Below are positions 1 to 11,989 of a stretch of 64,000 bases of DNA, one piece after another (position 1 is the first letter of the stretch; the number at the start of each line of letters is the position of its first letter). Below the pieces are notes generated by a model. It saw only the letters and a list, made by a program, of their open reading frames with translations. It was not told the DNA's origin and ran no database searches. This DNA is from Eonycteris spelaea (Eukaryota > Chordata > Mammalia > Chiroptera > Pteropodidae): the NCBI GenBank assembly GCA_003508835.1, contig PUFA01000116.1:2976001-3040000 (forward strand), given 5' to 3'. The translations under genes and the position numbers were made by a program.

Positions 1-429
1 TCCTGAAATAAACTTATGATGGTGAGACCTGGAGCAGGTCTCAGAACACAAGAGGCAAAGGAAAATTATAAAGAGTCTGGGTTCTGAATAACATACCAGC
101 TCTGGGGCACAGACCCAAATGTCTTTGTGAGAGAGAAATAATTTTCTGTACGGTTTAAACTGCTATTTTTAGTCTTTGTTACAGGAGCAAATAGATTCTA
201 ACCAATACAGACCTTCGGTTCATCTATCCTGACGCTGACCTACATCTAGCCCTATTATTATAATACGACACATTTGGTGGTCTGTTGTTTAAGTCATTAT
301 GTGCTCTTGTATTACTTGCAACTGAAAACAGCCAAACGGATATTAAATGTATGAGCCTAGGTTGCATTCAGATCATACAGAATGTTGATTATTAACTTAG
401 GGATTTTTCTGGAGAATACAGCCTTGTAT

Positions 430-515
430 ATTCATTCATTTTATATTTATTTAGTGCTTACTGTGTATAATAAACTGTGCTGTTTGGTTAACCTTTCTTA
501 TCAAGAAGTTTCTGG
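430..515 (-). mobile_element. L2 3'-end fragment
   Basis: ATTCATTCATTTTATATTTATTTAG followed by TGCTTACTGTGTATAATAAACTGTGCT resembles the reverse complement of the L2 3' tail (attcattcaacaaatatttattgagtgcttactatgtgccaggcactgtgct type). It is short and diverged. Confidence 0.5.
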
Positions 516-898
516 GAGATTGTGTGGTGATGTGTAGTCCAAACAGTCCTCAAGAGATTCTGAATTGTGCCCACAGGCAAAATAAAGCCAGACTATCAGA
601 TAAATGCATGATACAGCCGTATTATTTGATTCTTAATAGGATGATTTTAATTAACTTTGGGATCTAGAACATTTTTCCCAACCATGAGAGATATTGGAGA
701 CTCTTAAACACTAAATTACTGAAAAAAAAAAAATCTTCAGATATTAAACTAGTAATAATATGCAGAACAGACTAGAGAAGGAAAAACTAAAGGCAATAAG
801 GCCAACTAAATATCTATTTTAATGATCCAAGTAGGAGATCATAATAATTTGAAGTAGAATGAGACTGAGGTCAGAGTATTAATGATGTTGGTTCTCTC

Positions 899-1024
899 CC
901 TGAGAGGGAGAGAGGGAGGAGGGGAGGAAGTGAGAAAGCAAGGAAGGAAAAAAGGAAGGGAAAGGGAAGGAAGGAAAGGGAGGAAAGGAAGGGAGGAAAG
1001 ACATACAGAAAGAAAAGAAAAGAA
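899..1024. repeat. GA-rich low-complexity tract
   Basis: About 125 bp of nearly pure purines with impure GGAA, GGGA and AAAG units (for example GGAAGGAAAGGGAGGAAAGG). It is a degenerate microsatellite. Confidence 0.9.
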
Positions 1025-1059
1025 TCTTTGTCTGCTCCTCTAACAATCACTCTTAATTA

Positions 1060-1492
1060 TTCTTCATTCTCCTTCAGCCCCACGGAGCAGATCACACTGA
1101 GAAAATAAACCCTCTGGCTTCTCGTTGGCTCTCGCCAGTGGGTTGCCACGGCAGGAGACTGGAAGGAGAGAGAAGCTTCAGGTAAGAGTACTGATGACCC
1201 TGGGCCTCTCCTTGGAGGTAGTCTCAGCCTTGCTATGTCCTACTGACGACGGTCACATCTCCCCATTCTGCCTGTGTGACACTATACTTCTGAGTCCTGG
1301 ACTCTCTCCCTCGCCTCTGCCCTTTGGCTCCAGGAGTGGTACCAGCTCTGTGGCTGCTAGCCTTGGGTTGTTCCTGCATTATCCCTTGTAGTTCTTTATA
1401 ACTACAGCGCTTATAATTAATTCGTTTGTAAATAAGTTTTCTTTGAATTATCTTAAATTGATCAGCTCTTTCCTCCTGGGACTCTGATACAA
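1060..1492 (+). mobile_element. Old interspersed repeat, L1-3'-end-like or LTR-like, family unresolved
   Basis: The order of motifs is one I recognise from an old mammalian repeat: a CAGTGGGTTGCC region, a GGAGAGAGAGGC-like purine block, GGTACCAGCTCTGTGGCTGCTAGCC, a CTGCATTATCCCTTGTAGTTC block, TTTGTAAATAAG, and the end CTCCTGGGACTCTGATAC. I cannot name the family with certainty. The frame at 1125-1391 falls inside it and is not a gene. Confidence 0.45.
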
Positions 1493-1522
1493 ACAGAAAA
1501 AGAGAATAAATAGATAAATGTG

Positions 1523-1527
<5 letters not shown>

Positions 1528-1581
<54 letters not shown>
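1528..1581. repeat. (TA)n microsatellite
   Basis: About 27 uninterrupted TA units, the longest pure TA run in the window. It accounts for the Tyr-Ile repeats of the minus-strand frame at 1448-1768. Confidence 0.98.
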
Positions 1582-1583
<2 letters not shown>

Positions 1584-1929
1584 CACATAAAGACAGACAT
1601 AAGTATTCTTCTATGTGAATAGAATATTTCTAAAATAAAGATATTAGCTACTATAACAGTGGTTTCCTTGAAGAAGTCCCTTTGAAGATGAGCTGAAGTG
1701 GGAGAAAGCTTACATTTCACTATGTGTCCTTTTATATTATTAAAAAGATTTAAGCCATAAGCACTCATTATTTTCTCTGTTACAACAAATTAGAAAAAAC
1801 AAAATAAGGAAGGTGGTTTGGACCATCCACAGAACAGCATAACCTTCCAGGGTTCTTACCACTGCAGGAAAGGACCATATTGTATGCACGTGCTCTGTAT
1901 CCTGTCCTCTGGGGCTTTTTCAAGGACAT

Positions 1930-2960
1930 AACCATTAAGTCCCTACTTTCTCTAGAATCATCAACTTCTTCCTCTCTTGAACCATTCCTCTCAATATACA
2001 GTCATTCATCTCACCTGAAACAAATAAACAAAACTCACCTTTGGACTCCATATCCCCTTCCAGTTCCCGACTGGATTTATGACTTTCTCTGATCCCTTTC
2101 ACAGACAAACTTCCTAAAGATTTGGTTAAGCAAGCTCTTTCCACTTCCGGCAGCTCCAACCTAAGACCCACGCCCACCTGTCCACAAAAACTCCTTGTGT
2201 CAAAGGCATGCGCCATTCCCATCTGTGCAGCCTGTGAAGAAAGCGGACCTCCGGACGCTGGTCTGAGCTGACCGCCCTCTCCTCGGTGCATGGTAGCGGC
2301 CGAACTGTGTCGGCGCTCCTGGGGCCCGGTGCTCGGTTCTCTCCGAGGAGGTTCCGAGCTCACACCCCTGGTTCAGGCTTCCTCGGAGAGGTGCAGGCAT
2401 GCCCACCTGGATGAGTCAGAGGCCTCACAAAGGCAACATGACCAAACACACCACCTGGTGATGCTCCCTAACCCTCTCGCTCCCCTGTTCATCTTCCAAT
2501 CAGTTTACGGCACCACCAGGAATCTGGTCCCTCGCATCAGAGAATTGAAAGTTTTTCTTCATATCTTTCTTCCTGTTGTTTTTCCGCGTCTCTACCACCC
2601 CATTCACCCACCCGTGGCTTTTCCCCTGGATTACAGTTTCCTTGGTGGGTCGCCCCTCTCCCTTCTTGCCTTGATCTAATTCATTCTAACAAAATGCCAG
2701 CATGATCTTTAAACATCGAGTCACTCCACTGTTCAAGCCCTCTGCAGGATTCTCATTTCACTCGGGGAGAACCCGCGCTCCTGCTCGGCCTGCTCGGCCT
2801 GCCTCTCACCTGCTCCAGGGATGCCCGCTCCAGGGACACCTGCCCCCTTCCCGCCGCCCTCTCCCTTTTGCTCCTCCAGTGGCTCATACTTTTTCCTTAG
2901 CGCCTTTACACACATGCTCCCTTTTTCAAATTATCTGTTCTATTTCTTTCAAATCTAACA
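1930..2960 (+). mobile_element. L2 LINE, long 3' copy including the ORF2 end and 3' UTR
   Basis: Matching landmarks in L2 order: CTCTTGAACCATTCCTCTCAA, GGGCCCGGTGCTCGGTTCTC (the 'cagggctcagtccttggacct' segment), CTGGATTACAGTTTCC ('ctggattactgcaatagcc'), and GCCAGCATGATCTTTAAACA with CACTCCACTGTTCAAGCCCT ('gccagagtgatccttttaaaa ... ctcctctgctcaaaaccct'). The 2200-2420 part is unusually GC-rich. All frames here (1935-2363, 2290-2679, 2702-2965) are decayed L2 or chance. Confidence 0.65.
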
Positions 2961-2969
2961 TATAAACAT

Positions 2970-4690
2970 AATACCATTATACAATAAGTGAAATTGTCTG
3001 ACCAAAGGCTTTACATAATTTCCACACTAGAGCTATGCTATTTCATTTCTAGATGGAAAAAAAACACACATCTAACGTAAGCCCTTTAATCTGAAAAATC
3101 AGCGAAGCCTTTAAATATTGACATAACTATTAAAATAGTCCAAACATGAGGAAATACACTAGTTAAACAAAGATAGTATACTGACAAATTAATCGATTAC
3201 AAAAAATACCAAAAGGATAAAATAATGGTTAATATAAGAATAAAATCCCCTAAATTTACAGGTTTCTTTTATTAAAGAAAAGAATAGTATGAGTAACTTT
3301 TATAGGATACTATAAAATTGTATTTTCATTAGATTAGGATGATTAAATATTTTAAAAGAAGTCATATTATTAATAAAACTATCATGAAAACAATAGTTAA
3401 ATTATTTTACAATTTATGTTTCCAAAGGCATACACGCAATTCTCATATTTTAAAGTAACTGATGTAAACTAAACAAATTAGAAAAATTTGCACGAAAAAT
3501 TACACTATATGAAGTGCTCTTTTTTTAATTGGTTCACTACTTCTTACAGTCCTGAAATCAAACTGAAAACATCCCCTTAGATAGGCATCATTGCATTCTG
3601 GTCTCCCAAATATTCACTAATAAAGAACAATTAAAATGTCCTATTTTCAGTGTGATCAGGTTTAAAAAGTATCATGCATGTTGAAACCAGTATTCTAAAA
3701 AACAGGGACACACAAATGGCTCCCAATGGCACACATAGAATACACTAAATTAAAGAAAATATATTCTCCTCAGGTAGAAATGCAGAATTAATAGATCTTT
3801 GTTTTCTAGATTTCATGATGGCAGTGTTTTCACATAAGCTATACACAGACACATAAACACAGTAGATATGGTTATTAAAAAAAATGTCCATTTGAAGTTG
3901 ACCTTGTATCCAGGGAATGCATATCTACCCCAAAATAATAAAAACAGCAACCAGCAAGAAATTGAACCAGAGAAGAGATGCCATTATTACATGATGTGCT
4001 CAGTTACGACTCCCCTGGCTTTGGAACACAGAGCACGTGGGCTTCCCTAAGACTGCAGACTTTAGGACCAAGGGTCTGAAAACCAGAACTGACCCTTCCT
4101 ACCAGGGGATCTGATCCATTTAAAAATGGAACAGCCAAAAGGATTAGAGCCCGCTCAAACACTGGTAACAGATCCACCGCTTTACACTTGGGTTGAGCAA
4201 TTTGTATACCATGTAGACAATGTTTTAACTTTTTAAAAAGTCAGCAGTCTAGAAATGAACTCAAACATCCCTTTAAGAATAAACTATTCAGGCATATATA
4301 ATCTTCAGGAGAGACTACTGTCACCACTATAATTTTAAAAAGCTGTAGATAGAAGAAAAACCTCAAATAAAATACATATTAGGTGAGAGCGATTATAATT
4401 AAGCCTCTTTCCCATGCAGATTGTTTATACGGTCTCAGATATGTGACGTTATACCCACTTCCACTATATTGAAGATTTTAAAATTTTTGTTCTAAACTTG
4501 AAGTCAACCTATTAAGATCATGATGACATGAAATTATCATAGTGTGTGTGTGTCTGTGCATGTGTATGTTTTGCTGGTTTTTTAAAGTTTTTTTTTTTCA
4601 TTCAAAAATTCATATCTGTTTACTCTGAGTTAAAAGAAAATTCAAACCACTGAAAGAGAATGGTAAAATTTTATGGCTATAAAGAATTAC
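2970..4690. other. AT-rich intron, nothing recognised
   Basis: About 1.7 kb of AT-rich sequence without a repeat or exon that I can identify. A short imperfect (TG)n lies at about 4543-4570 and a T-run at 4588-4600. The 60-codon frame at 3868-4050 shows no protein-like features. Confidence 0.6.
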
Positions 4691-4694
4691 AGAT

Positions 4695-4825
4695 CTTCTT
4701 GTTTAATCTCTTATTCTATAGATGAAGGAACTAAAAACTGAAAATTCAATGAAATTAAATAGGATCCGAGGTCACAGTGCATATTTATGGTAGTTAGGAC
4801 TTGGGCACAGATATCTGCCTGGTAC
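4695..4825 (-). mobile_element. MIR SINE fragment
   Basis: TATAGATGAAGGAACTAAAAAC, a GAGGTCACAGTGCA block and a GGACTTGGGCACAGA... TCTGCCTGG end match the reverse complement of the MIR core and head (tacagatgaggaaactgaggc ... aggtcacacagc ... ggtctgactcc). Confidence 0.6.
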
Positions 4826-5524
4826 TTTTAAAACACTACATAGTTGTCGTAATGGAGAGTCACAGTTGTAAACTAGAAATCTTTAGGAAGCACATAATAG
4901 ACAGATAAATAATTCTTACTTTCCCATAAACAATTAAATTTACAAAACATGTATTTATTGTATTAAAAATAATTTGAATGCCTTTTGTCTGGGCACATTT
5001 TCTATAACATCTGACTCGTACTTTCCCATTTTTTTTAATGCTGGGTCCAAGTAGGTACACTGTGTTTATGCAAATTTTTAGTATTTTAACAAAAAAGAAA
5101 TTAAAATGGGTATTTCTGACATTATTTTTATAGCTGTTTCCAAACAAATAGTGTCATAAGTGATTTAAACAATTGCTGCTGCTACGGTTTTGTTATTATC
5201 CTCATTGTTTATTATTTTTTTTCTGGAGAACATGCTAGGCTCTTTGAAGGCAGTGTTTGTTGTGAATTAAGCTGCTTACAAATCTCTCTATCACAGGCAG
5301 TTTGTGACAGATATTGTTTGCAAAAAGGCTATAGATTTTGGCTCTCAAAGGAGTAACAAAAAGAGAGCTATGCTAACAGAGATAGAGGATTTGAAAACAT
5401 TTGAAGGAAACAGGCCATTATCCTTTACGAGGCCAGAGGATAATGGATTAACAGTCTCACCACATATAGTTCTGTTTTATCCCATAATTATTTTACTGTA
5501 ACTCAACCAGATTCTAAATTTCTT

Positions 5525-5625
5525 TAGGTCAATTATCTCTGTAAGACCTGGGTCAGCATCTGAGACGTTGTAGGCCCCCGATAAGTGCATGGTGATGAAT
5601 TACTGAATCAAGAACAGTATGAGAA
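5525..5625 (+). mobile_element. L2 or MIR 3'-end fragment
   Basis: ATTATCTCTGTAAGACCTGGG followed by CAGCATCTGAGACGTTGTAGG and CCCCGATAAGTGCATGGTGATGAATTACTGAATC follows the 'gtgcctggcacatagtaggtgctcaataaatgtttgttgaatga' terminus shared by L2 and MIR-type repeats, with heavy divergence. Confidence 0.45.
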
Positions 5626-5629
5626 CGTT

Positions 5630-8600
5630 TCCTCATCTATTATAGATGTTTTAGCACAAAAGGAATCAAAGAACTTACAGGTTGTAAACAGTTAAAAAAA
5701 AAAAGATGTGTTCTGAACATTTCCTTCAGAGGTGCATATAATTATAGCCAACACACTAAAAGCTTTCTAAAGGTCTCACAGCTTGTTATTGTCAGAGACA
5801 GAATTCTCAGATTAATATCCTTAATTTCTGTTTTCTAGTGTTCACACTTGTTTATGTTAAAAAAAAATGATAGAGATTCCAGTGCACAAATCTTATTTCA
5901 TAACTGTCAATAAATTTTGGGAGGTGGTTTGCATATTAGTTCTTTCTTCACAGTCTAATATCTTGTTTTAGTAAAGACTGAACATAACCCATTTAATGAT
6001 GTGTCAATTCAAATAAAATCTTACCATTTCTTTCGGCTTTCAAAATATGCTCACTATTGTTACTTCCTCTCTTGGTATGTTTACTAGAAGACAGTCTCCA
6101 GTTGATTACCCACCATTATCACTATTTATGTTAACACTTGGACAAGCAAGAGCATAGAAATAAATCATTTCAAATTTCTTCTCATTTAAGGACTTTAATT
6201 CGTTTATAGAAATCCTGGGTAGCATGGTGTACAACAACTATTTCATTAATTGGATTTTCTTCCAAGATAAACTGCTAAAGACTGTCCTATTTGTCATTGT
6301 ATGGAATTGAATATACTGTTATCTTTAGGGCTGTATTTGAGAATTTCCATTTTAACCAAAAAATGAAATTGCAGTATAAGAAAAAGGATGAACATTATCA
6401 GGGGTTGGAAATAAAATGCTTTCCAGAGAAGACGTCCTTAAGGTTCACTGAAAAAAATAACTGATGAGAAGCAGGCAACACTTTATACCTTGTTTATAAA
6501 TAGAAGGAATGCTTACTAAGGGGCTATCCTGTCTCTCGCAGTGTATGAAGCACTGGGGACTCTGAGGGAATGTGGAGTCACTGTGGAGATACGGACAGAA
6601 TTCTGTGGGAGGATGAATGGTGGTTATGCACAGGGTGCTACGGCGGGGTGGGGTGGCTAGTCATCAAAGCTCTTTGGACGTGGCCTGAGCTGTCTGCAGG
6701 AGGGTGAGAGCTGAGTCTAAGAAAGCACCCCTGGACATGAGGACAGCCTGGGCAAGGACAGTTATGACAGTTTTTAAAAGCTTGGTGAACTGTGCATGTA
6801 AGAATTCTATCATTGCTGGAACTTCAAGAGCAAAACTGGAAGAGGCGAGACTTACTTATTTTTTTATCTGACTAATAATGGCATTAAGTGTTGGACAGGT
6901 GTTATGCTGTTCACATTTCTAGAAGTTAACTCTATATCCACTTACATGCTGCTATTTCCTAATTAAGCATTCAATCTCTAATTCTAGTTTTAAGTTTAGA
7001 AATCGAAACTTCACCAAGGATTTGATAGTAGGGTTATACTGTAATCTCTGTTCTATCACAGCTATCACAAAGTGATTTATAACATTGTAAATAATACTGA
7101 ACTAGTTACTCTACTACTCTTCGATTCACTAGAAACAAGAAAAAATATCTAGTAAGTCAAAAAACAAGTCGTTCATTAATGATGACTGCTCCATTTATAG
7201 ATTTGGAGCCAGCAGAACCCTCACTTAACGTTTAAGAGTGCAGAGTGAAGAGGTGAAAATCATGGAGACATTTGAAGTTTTTTTCAAAACAAGGACAATT
7301 AAATTTCAGAATCCCCCAAAGCTGGGCCATTTTCAATAAAACAATTCATCTAAAGTGGAAATAATTTTAAAGAGGGTAATAACAATAAAAATCTGTTTTA
7401 TTAACAGACACTTGGTTTTATAAATGGTCGTGAAATGATTTGGCATGCGTAATTTTAATTATGAACAGCTCATTTCTGCTGATTTATCATCTTACTTAAA
7501 AGTGGTATGATTGCCCTATATAAAAACCGATAGGCTATACTTTGCTTCTGGTTAGAGGTTCTTGTTTCTACTTTTATTCTAAATTAATGTGCATTATTAT
7601 TTATGTAAAACTGTTGAATCTTTGTCAGTGTTCCAGATAAATAATGAACTGTAGGTTCTTAGGGGCTTATTCTTCAGCAGGAAAAATGTATTCTCAAGCC
7701 TAATTGCTCAAGTCTAAATTTGGGATTACCATTGAGCATTTCATTTTCAGTGTTGATTGTTTTTGTCATAACAGCAAGGCAGATCTCACTTACAAACATT
7801 TCCTTTTCAAGTGGAATGACAAGTTTCCACTGAATATATCTACATTAAAAAGCAAGTGAAACCTTTAGCGTTTCCCTTCTGTGTACATCTGGAATTCATT
7901 TTTGACTTGTCACGATTGATGTTAACTCAGGATACATCACCATAATAGAAATCCATCCCTGCAATCCCCAAAACCCACAAAAATTCCGCTCCATAGAAAT
8001 AAGTCAATGGATTTAGCCAAGCAATTGAATAAGTAGAAACAAAAATTTCTGCTAGACTGACCTAACGAGACATAGAGCACTGAGGTCAAACCTCAGTCCA
8101 CAGCCCTGGTCCAACCAGTTGCACAGACAGATGTACCAGGTAAGATCTTATGGTCAATTCCAATAAGAGTCTTCCAAATAACCAGTTTTCTTTTAAGTGA
8201 AACTCACTTAGGAAATGAAAAACTGCAAAAGCAAAAAGAAGGAATCTTTATGAGAAGAACAAGCACCTTGGTCCTTTTCTGATGGGACGAATGTGCCCTA
8301 AATACATTCAAAGACCACTTTCAAAATGATTAACTTCAAAAATAATGTTGGTTGAAGGGAAAATTTAAGCCAAGCTTTAAAGCAAACTGAAATGGCAAGG
8401 GTAAGGCAGGCTTTCCGAAGCCCCACGTGTGTTTTGGCCACAATCTTTCTAAGAACCAAATTCACATGCACTGTCCACCATCTTCCGTTGGGTTTTCTCC
8501 CCTTCTCTCCCCTTCCCATTCTGCTGAAACACAAAACCTTCACGTTGCTCTCTGCACATGCCACACTTGCCCCTACTTCCCAAACGAAAAAAAAAATTCT

Positions 8601-8680
8601 TGGAAATTACTTTTATTTGAAATGAGGTAAGGAGTTTTCTATTCCCTTCCATTACATCTTAAAATCTGTTTTTGTTTAAT
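5630..8680. other. AT-rich intron, nothing firmly recognised
   Basis: About 3 kb with no exon and no confidently assigned repeat. A possible small MIR remnant lies near 5770-5825 (AAGGTCTCACAGCTTGTTATTG). The stretch 6540-6760 is richer in GC and G than its surroundings but matches nothing I can name. The frames at 8298-8652 overlap each other on both strands and are chance. Confidence 0.55.
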
Positions 8681-8684
8681 TATA

Positions 8685-9475
8685 TATGGCCTATTGATTT
8701 CTGTATGTTAGAGATATACCCTGCTATTTTCCTGAATTCTCTCTTTGTATCTAGTAGTTACTCCATTGATTTCTCCCAGTTTTTCAGATACATAATCATA
8801 TCATCTGCAAACAGAGGTAGTTTGATGCCTTTCTTTTCAAGTCGTATGCATCTAATTGCTTTCTTTGCTGCATAGCGCCCATATAATGTTAAGTCAAAGT
8901 AAAATAGTGGGCGGCATCATCTTGTTCCAGTGGGAATGTCTCCAACGCTGTTCTCATGAGGGATGCTGGCTGAATGCTGGCTTTCGGAGATGTAGACATT
9001 ACAGATATAGATACACACATAAAGTCATGTTCAAGAAGTGTTCATCAATTCCTTTGTGACAGAGCTTATTAATTTATTTTTAAGAATTGGTATTGAATTT
9101 TGTCAAATTCAATTTCAACATCCCCCAAAATGGTCACATTGTTTTCCTTATGGGCTTTATTAATATGATGATTCATGTCATTAGACTTCCTAATATTGAA
9201 TCACCGGACATTCCTGGAATGATCCTCACTTTGCCATGATGTAATATTGATTTGAATGTGCTATTGAATTCTGTTCAGTATATTTTATTTAAGATTTTTG
9301 TATTGATACTCATAGGTGAGAGCAGTCTGAGTTTTTGTTTTTTCCTCTTGTTTTGGTAAAATCTTTGTGAGACTTTGTCACTGTTGAAATTACTTCATAA
9401 AACAAATTTAAAAGTTCCTCTACTGCTGTGCTCTGAAATACTTTAAATCAAGCTTTTCTTTTTTACCCATAACAT
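8685..9475 (-). mobile_element. L1 LINE fragment, reverse transcriptase part of ORF2
   Basis: The plus strand is the complement of L1 ORF2: CCTATTGATTTCTGTATGTTAG, GATACATAATCATATCATCTGC with CAAACAGAGGTAGTTTGA (the segment opposite the FADD region), GAATTGGTATTGAATTTTGTC, TTAATATGATGATTCATGTC, and CATAGGTGAGAG near the end. Indels and stops are frequent, so it encodes nothing. Both ends of the LINE are missing. Confidence 0.85.
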
Positions 9476-9479
9476 TATG

Positions 9480-11270
9480 CAAGCTTCTGAAGAGCTATTT
9501 AAATTGACTTAAACTGAGATGATGAGGCCAGAAATGTAGATGTATGTCTTAGAGACTGCAAGTAGCATGAGTTTGTAAAACTGAGTGATCTGAAAATAGG
9601 GAGTTCTGGCACTGCTAATTTATTGCCTGTGGAACTTTAGCAATTTATTTATTTTTTAAAAAGTCTTTGATTACTCTCTATTAAATGGGAGTTCTAACAC
9701 ATGACAAATTTATCGTGATAATTTCACTTCTGTTCTACTAGTGCACACACAGATTCTGAAGTTACTGCTGTATATCTCTGCTGATTCCCAGTTTCAGGGT
9801 TATTCGATTTTAAAAAAGGCTGAAGAGAGATTAAGGGACAAAAATGAAAATACATGGAATAGAAGCTTTGGTGAGCCAAGTGATTTTAAGTTCCTTCTAC
9901 TTTTAGAACATTTGGAGCACTTAGTATCAATGGAATGGATGATCAGAAAGTCAAAGTTGAGAATAGGGATACCTTCCTATCACAGGAAGGCACTTCCTGA
10001 GGTTGTCAGAACCGCACAAAAGACCAGTTTCCACAGGGCGTGCAGTCAACTCTTGCACACCAAAAATGAGATTAAAGATCATGATCCTGTTAGATGAGGG
10101 ATGGGTTTCTCAAGTGGGATTTTAAAATACAGATCCCCCACAATGAGCACTGGCAGACTCACTGTTATTAAAGGTCGTCAGGATGTTTTCTTAAAGTTGC
10201 AGTGTTGGCAGCTTTATCATGAGCTCTGACCCTACCGACAGCTGCTGCAGGACTTTTATTAAAATCCTGTTCACTTCGCCCCTGTCAGAAAAGAAAGGCT
10301 AAGGCTTCTTGAAGGTTAATGGGCTCTGGGAGAAACCTTCTTTTAGCCATTCTGGGGTTTGGTTTATAAACCATCCAATGCACTCCTGATGAAGCAGTAC
10401 CAATCCTGCTTAGATTTTAACTTCTTAAATTAAATTTAGTTTATTCCTAAAGTTAGAAAGCAACTATTCTATCTGTTGGGGAGCTGTCTTGGGAAAATTA
10501 ATATATTTGTGATTTTGCTCAGATACAAAACATTTTGAATATATGTCCTATATTATAATTCTATAACAAAGCAGTAACAATTACAAAATACTCTATAATT
10601 CAATAGAAGAGAGGAAAGCCTTGTGTAAATAATGCCATTTCAAAAAATGAGAGTAATGGGTAGCCCTGGCTAAACATATACTTCACTTAAACTAAAAATT
10701 TTACAGAAAATCCAAGACTTAAATAAACCCTGAAAAATCACCAAATAAAATTAATTCCATTTGAATTATAAATATATAGTATGGGATGATATTTCAACAA
10801 GTATAAAACTAAGGTAAGATTAAACAGAGTCAGTGCTTAGCACATGGAAGCAGGGAACACATATTGAATTAATATATGAAAGAACACACCAAAAAAAACA
10901 TATTCTTAGGTGATATAAAATCACATAAGTCTGATTTAAGGGCAAAATGCTTTAAGTTACAGAATTTTTTAAAATTTATTTTTGCTCCGGTGTTATAAGT
11001 AAGTTCCCTTAAATAACAAATAAGTGTCAACGATGCATCTCAGGTTCCTATTTCCTAAATTAACCTGATTTTTGACTTTCCTACTATATATATGCAGAAA
11101 AAATACATTTCAAGAAATTCATAATTAAAATAGAATAATTTAGTCTGCATTCCACGTCTCATCTTAAAACACTTCGAAAGGTTTTTTATAGTTCTTTAAT
11201 TCTCAGAATTATTCTCTCAATTCTAGATATTGTCACTGAGAATCAAAGAATTATTTTCAGGCTCGATTAT
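9480..11270. other. Intron, nothing recognised
   Basis: About 1.8 kb of moderately AT-rich sequence. The 118-codon frame at 9741-10097 has no recognisable domain and no splice sites or codon pattern that would support it. I assign no repeat here. Confidence 0.55.
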
Positions 11271-11279
11271 ACTAATAAT

Positions 11280-11390
11280 ATTGGACAAGTCACTTAAATA
11301 ATTTGATTCTAGATTTACACTTTTATAATATTAGGAATACAGTCCTTAATTCACATGGTTAGCTGTGAAAATCAAAAGTGGCAACTTATG
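11280..11390 (+). mobile_element. MIR SINE fragment
   Basis: GGACAAGTCACTTAAATAATTTG followed by GATTTACACTTTTATAATATTAGG and a GTTAGCTGTGAAAATCAAA block follows the MIR core 'gggcaagtcacttaacctctctgagcctcagtttcctcatctgtaaaatggg ... gtgaggattaaa'. Confidence 0.5.
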
Positions 11391-11393
11391 GAA

Positions 11394-11540
11394 TTATTGA
11401 GTGTTTCCTATGAACCAAGCCTTGCATGGTTCCAGGAATATGAAATGGATGAGACCGGTTCTTGCCTTAACATTACTTCCTAATCGAGGAGTACAGATAA
11501 GCAAAGCAATAGCTACAAGAGACTGAGAATAGTGTCCTAC
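11394..11540 (-). mobile_element. L2 3'-end fragment
   Basis: ATTGAGTGTTTCCTATGAACCA, TTCCAGGAATATGAAATGGATG and CTTGCCTTAACATTACTTCC are diverged forms of 'attgagcacctactatgtgcca', 'ggggatacagcagtgaac' and 'ccctgccctcatggagcttac', the reverse complement of the L2 3' end. Confidence 0.6.
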
Positions 11541-11728
11541 CCAAGAGTCCACTTTATTCTCCCAGGAGACGTAAGAGCTACTAGGCAAGCCAGGATGTCG
11601 ATGGTTCTTCCTGGGGTATGGGAAATGGGGAAGGCATTACTGTTTGGATAGTTAACAGTGAGATGTTTCCCAGGAAAACATCATGTTGGGGTGACAACTA
11701 TTTGACCTACAGAAACTCTGTCCTGTTA

Positions 11729-11956
11729 CCCTGAATGAGCCTGATCCCATCTGATCTTGGAAGCTAAGCAGGGTTGGGCCTGGTTATGACTTGAATGGGA
11801 GACCACCTAGGGAGATCAGGTGCTGTGGGTATAAAAAATAAAAAAAATAAATAAGAGATTGTAAGCTGACAAGATCTTTGCAATCTGTGAGGTCAACCAA
11901 AGGTTACCTTGCCTAAAAAAAGAAAAAAGAAGGAAAAAAAAAAGGGAAAAAAAAAA
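11729..11956 (+). mobile_element. 5S rRNA-derived SINE (fruit-bat MEG type), copy 1, 5'-truncated
   Basis: The head matches vertebrate 5S rRNA from about nt 14: CCCTGAA, then CATCTGATCTTGGAAGC, TAAGCAGGGTTGGGCCTGG and AATGGGAGACCACCT, ending GGTGCTGTGGG. An A-rich linker follows, then a roughly 60-nt non-5S segment (GATTGTAAGCTGAC ... CAATCTGTGAGGTCA ... GGTTACCTTGCC) and a long A-rich tail. An 18-bp imperfect target-site duplication flanks it (11711-11728 and 11957-11974, two mismatches). The box A to box C region keeps its normal length, but the first 13 or so nt of 5S are missing. No tRNA or Deu domain is present, which argues against AmnSINE1. It is a retroposed element, not a functional 5S gene. 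Confidence 0.88.
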
Positions 11957-11989
11957 AGAAATTCTGTCCTGCTAGGACAGGCAAGTGAC

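Noticed and set aside
1935..2363. 142-codon minus-strand frame with several Arg/Pro-rich stretches
   Set aside because: It lies antisense in a decayed L2 copy; its length reflects the local GC content.
9741..10097. 118-codon plus-strand frame outside named repeats
   Set aside because: No domain, no plausible splice signals and no codon bias; chance is sufficient in 64 kb.
11729..11830. Functional 5S rRNA gene
   Set aside because: The 5' end is missing, several substitutions are present and an A-rich linker plus unique segment follows; it is a retroposed SINE. The second copy at 51270 has an insertion in the internal control region and the same 3' body.
11729..11956. AmnSINE1 (ancient 5S-tRNA fusion SINE)
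   Set aside because: There is no tRNA-like part and no Deu domain after the 5S head, and the 5S match is too good for such an old family.
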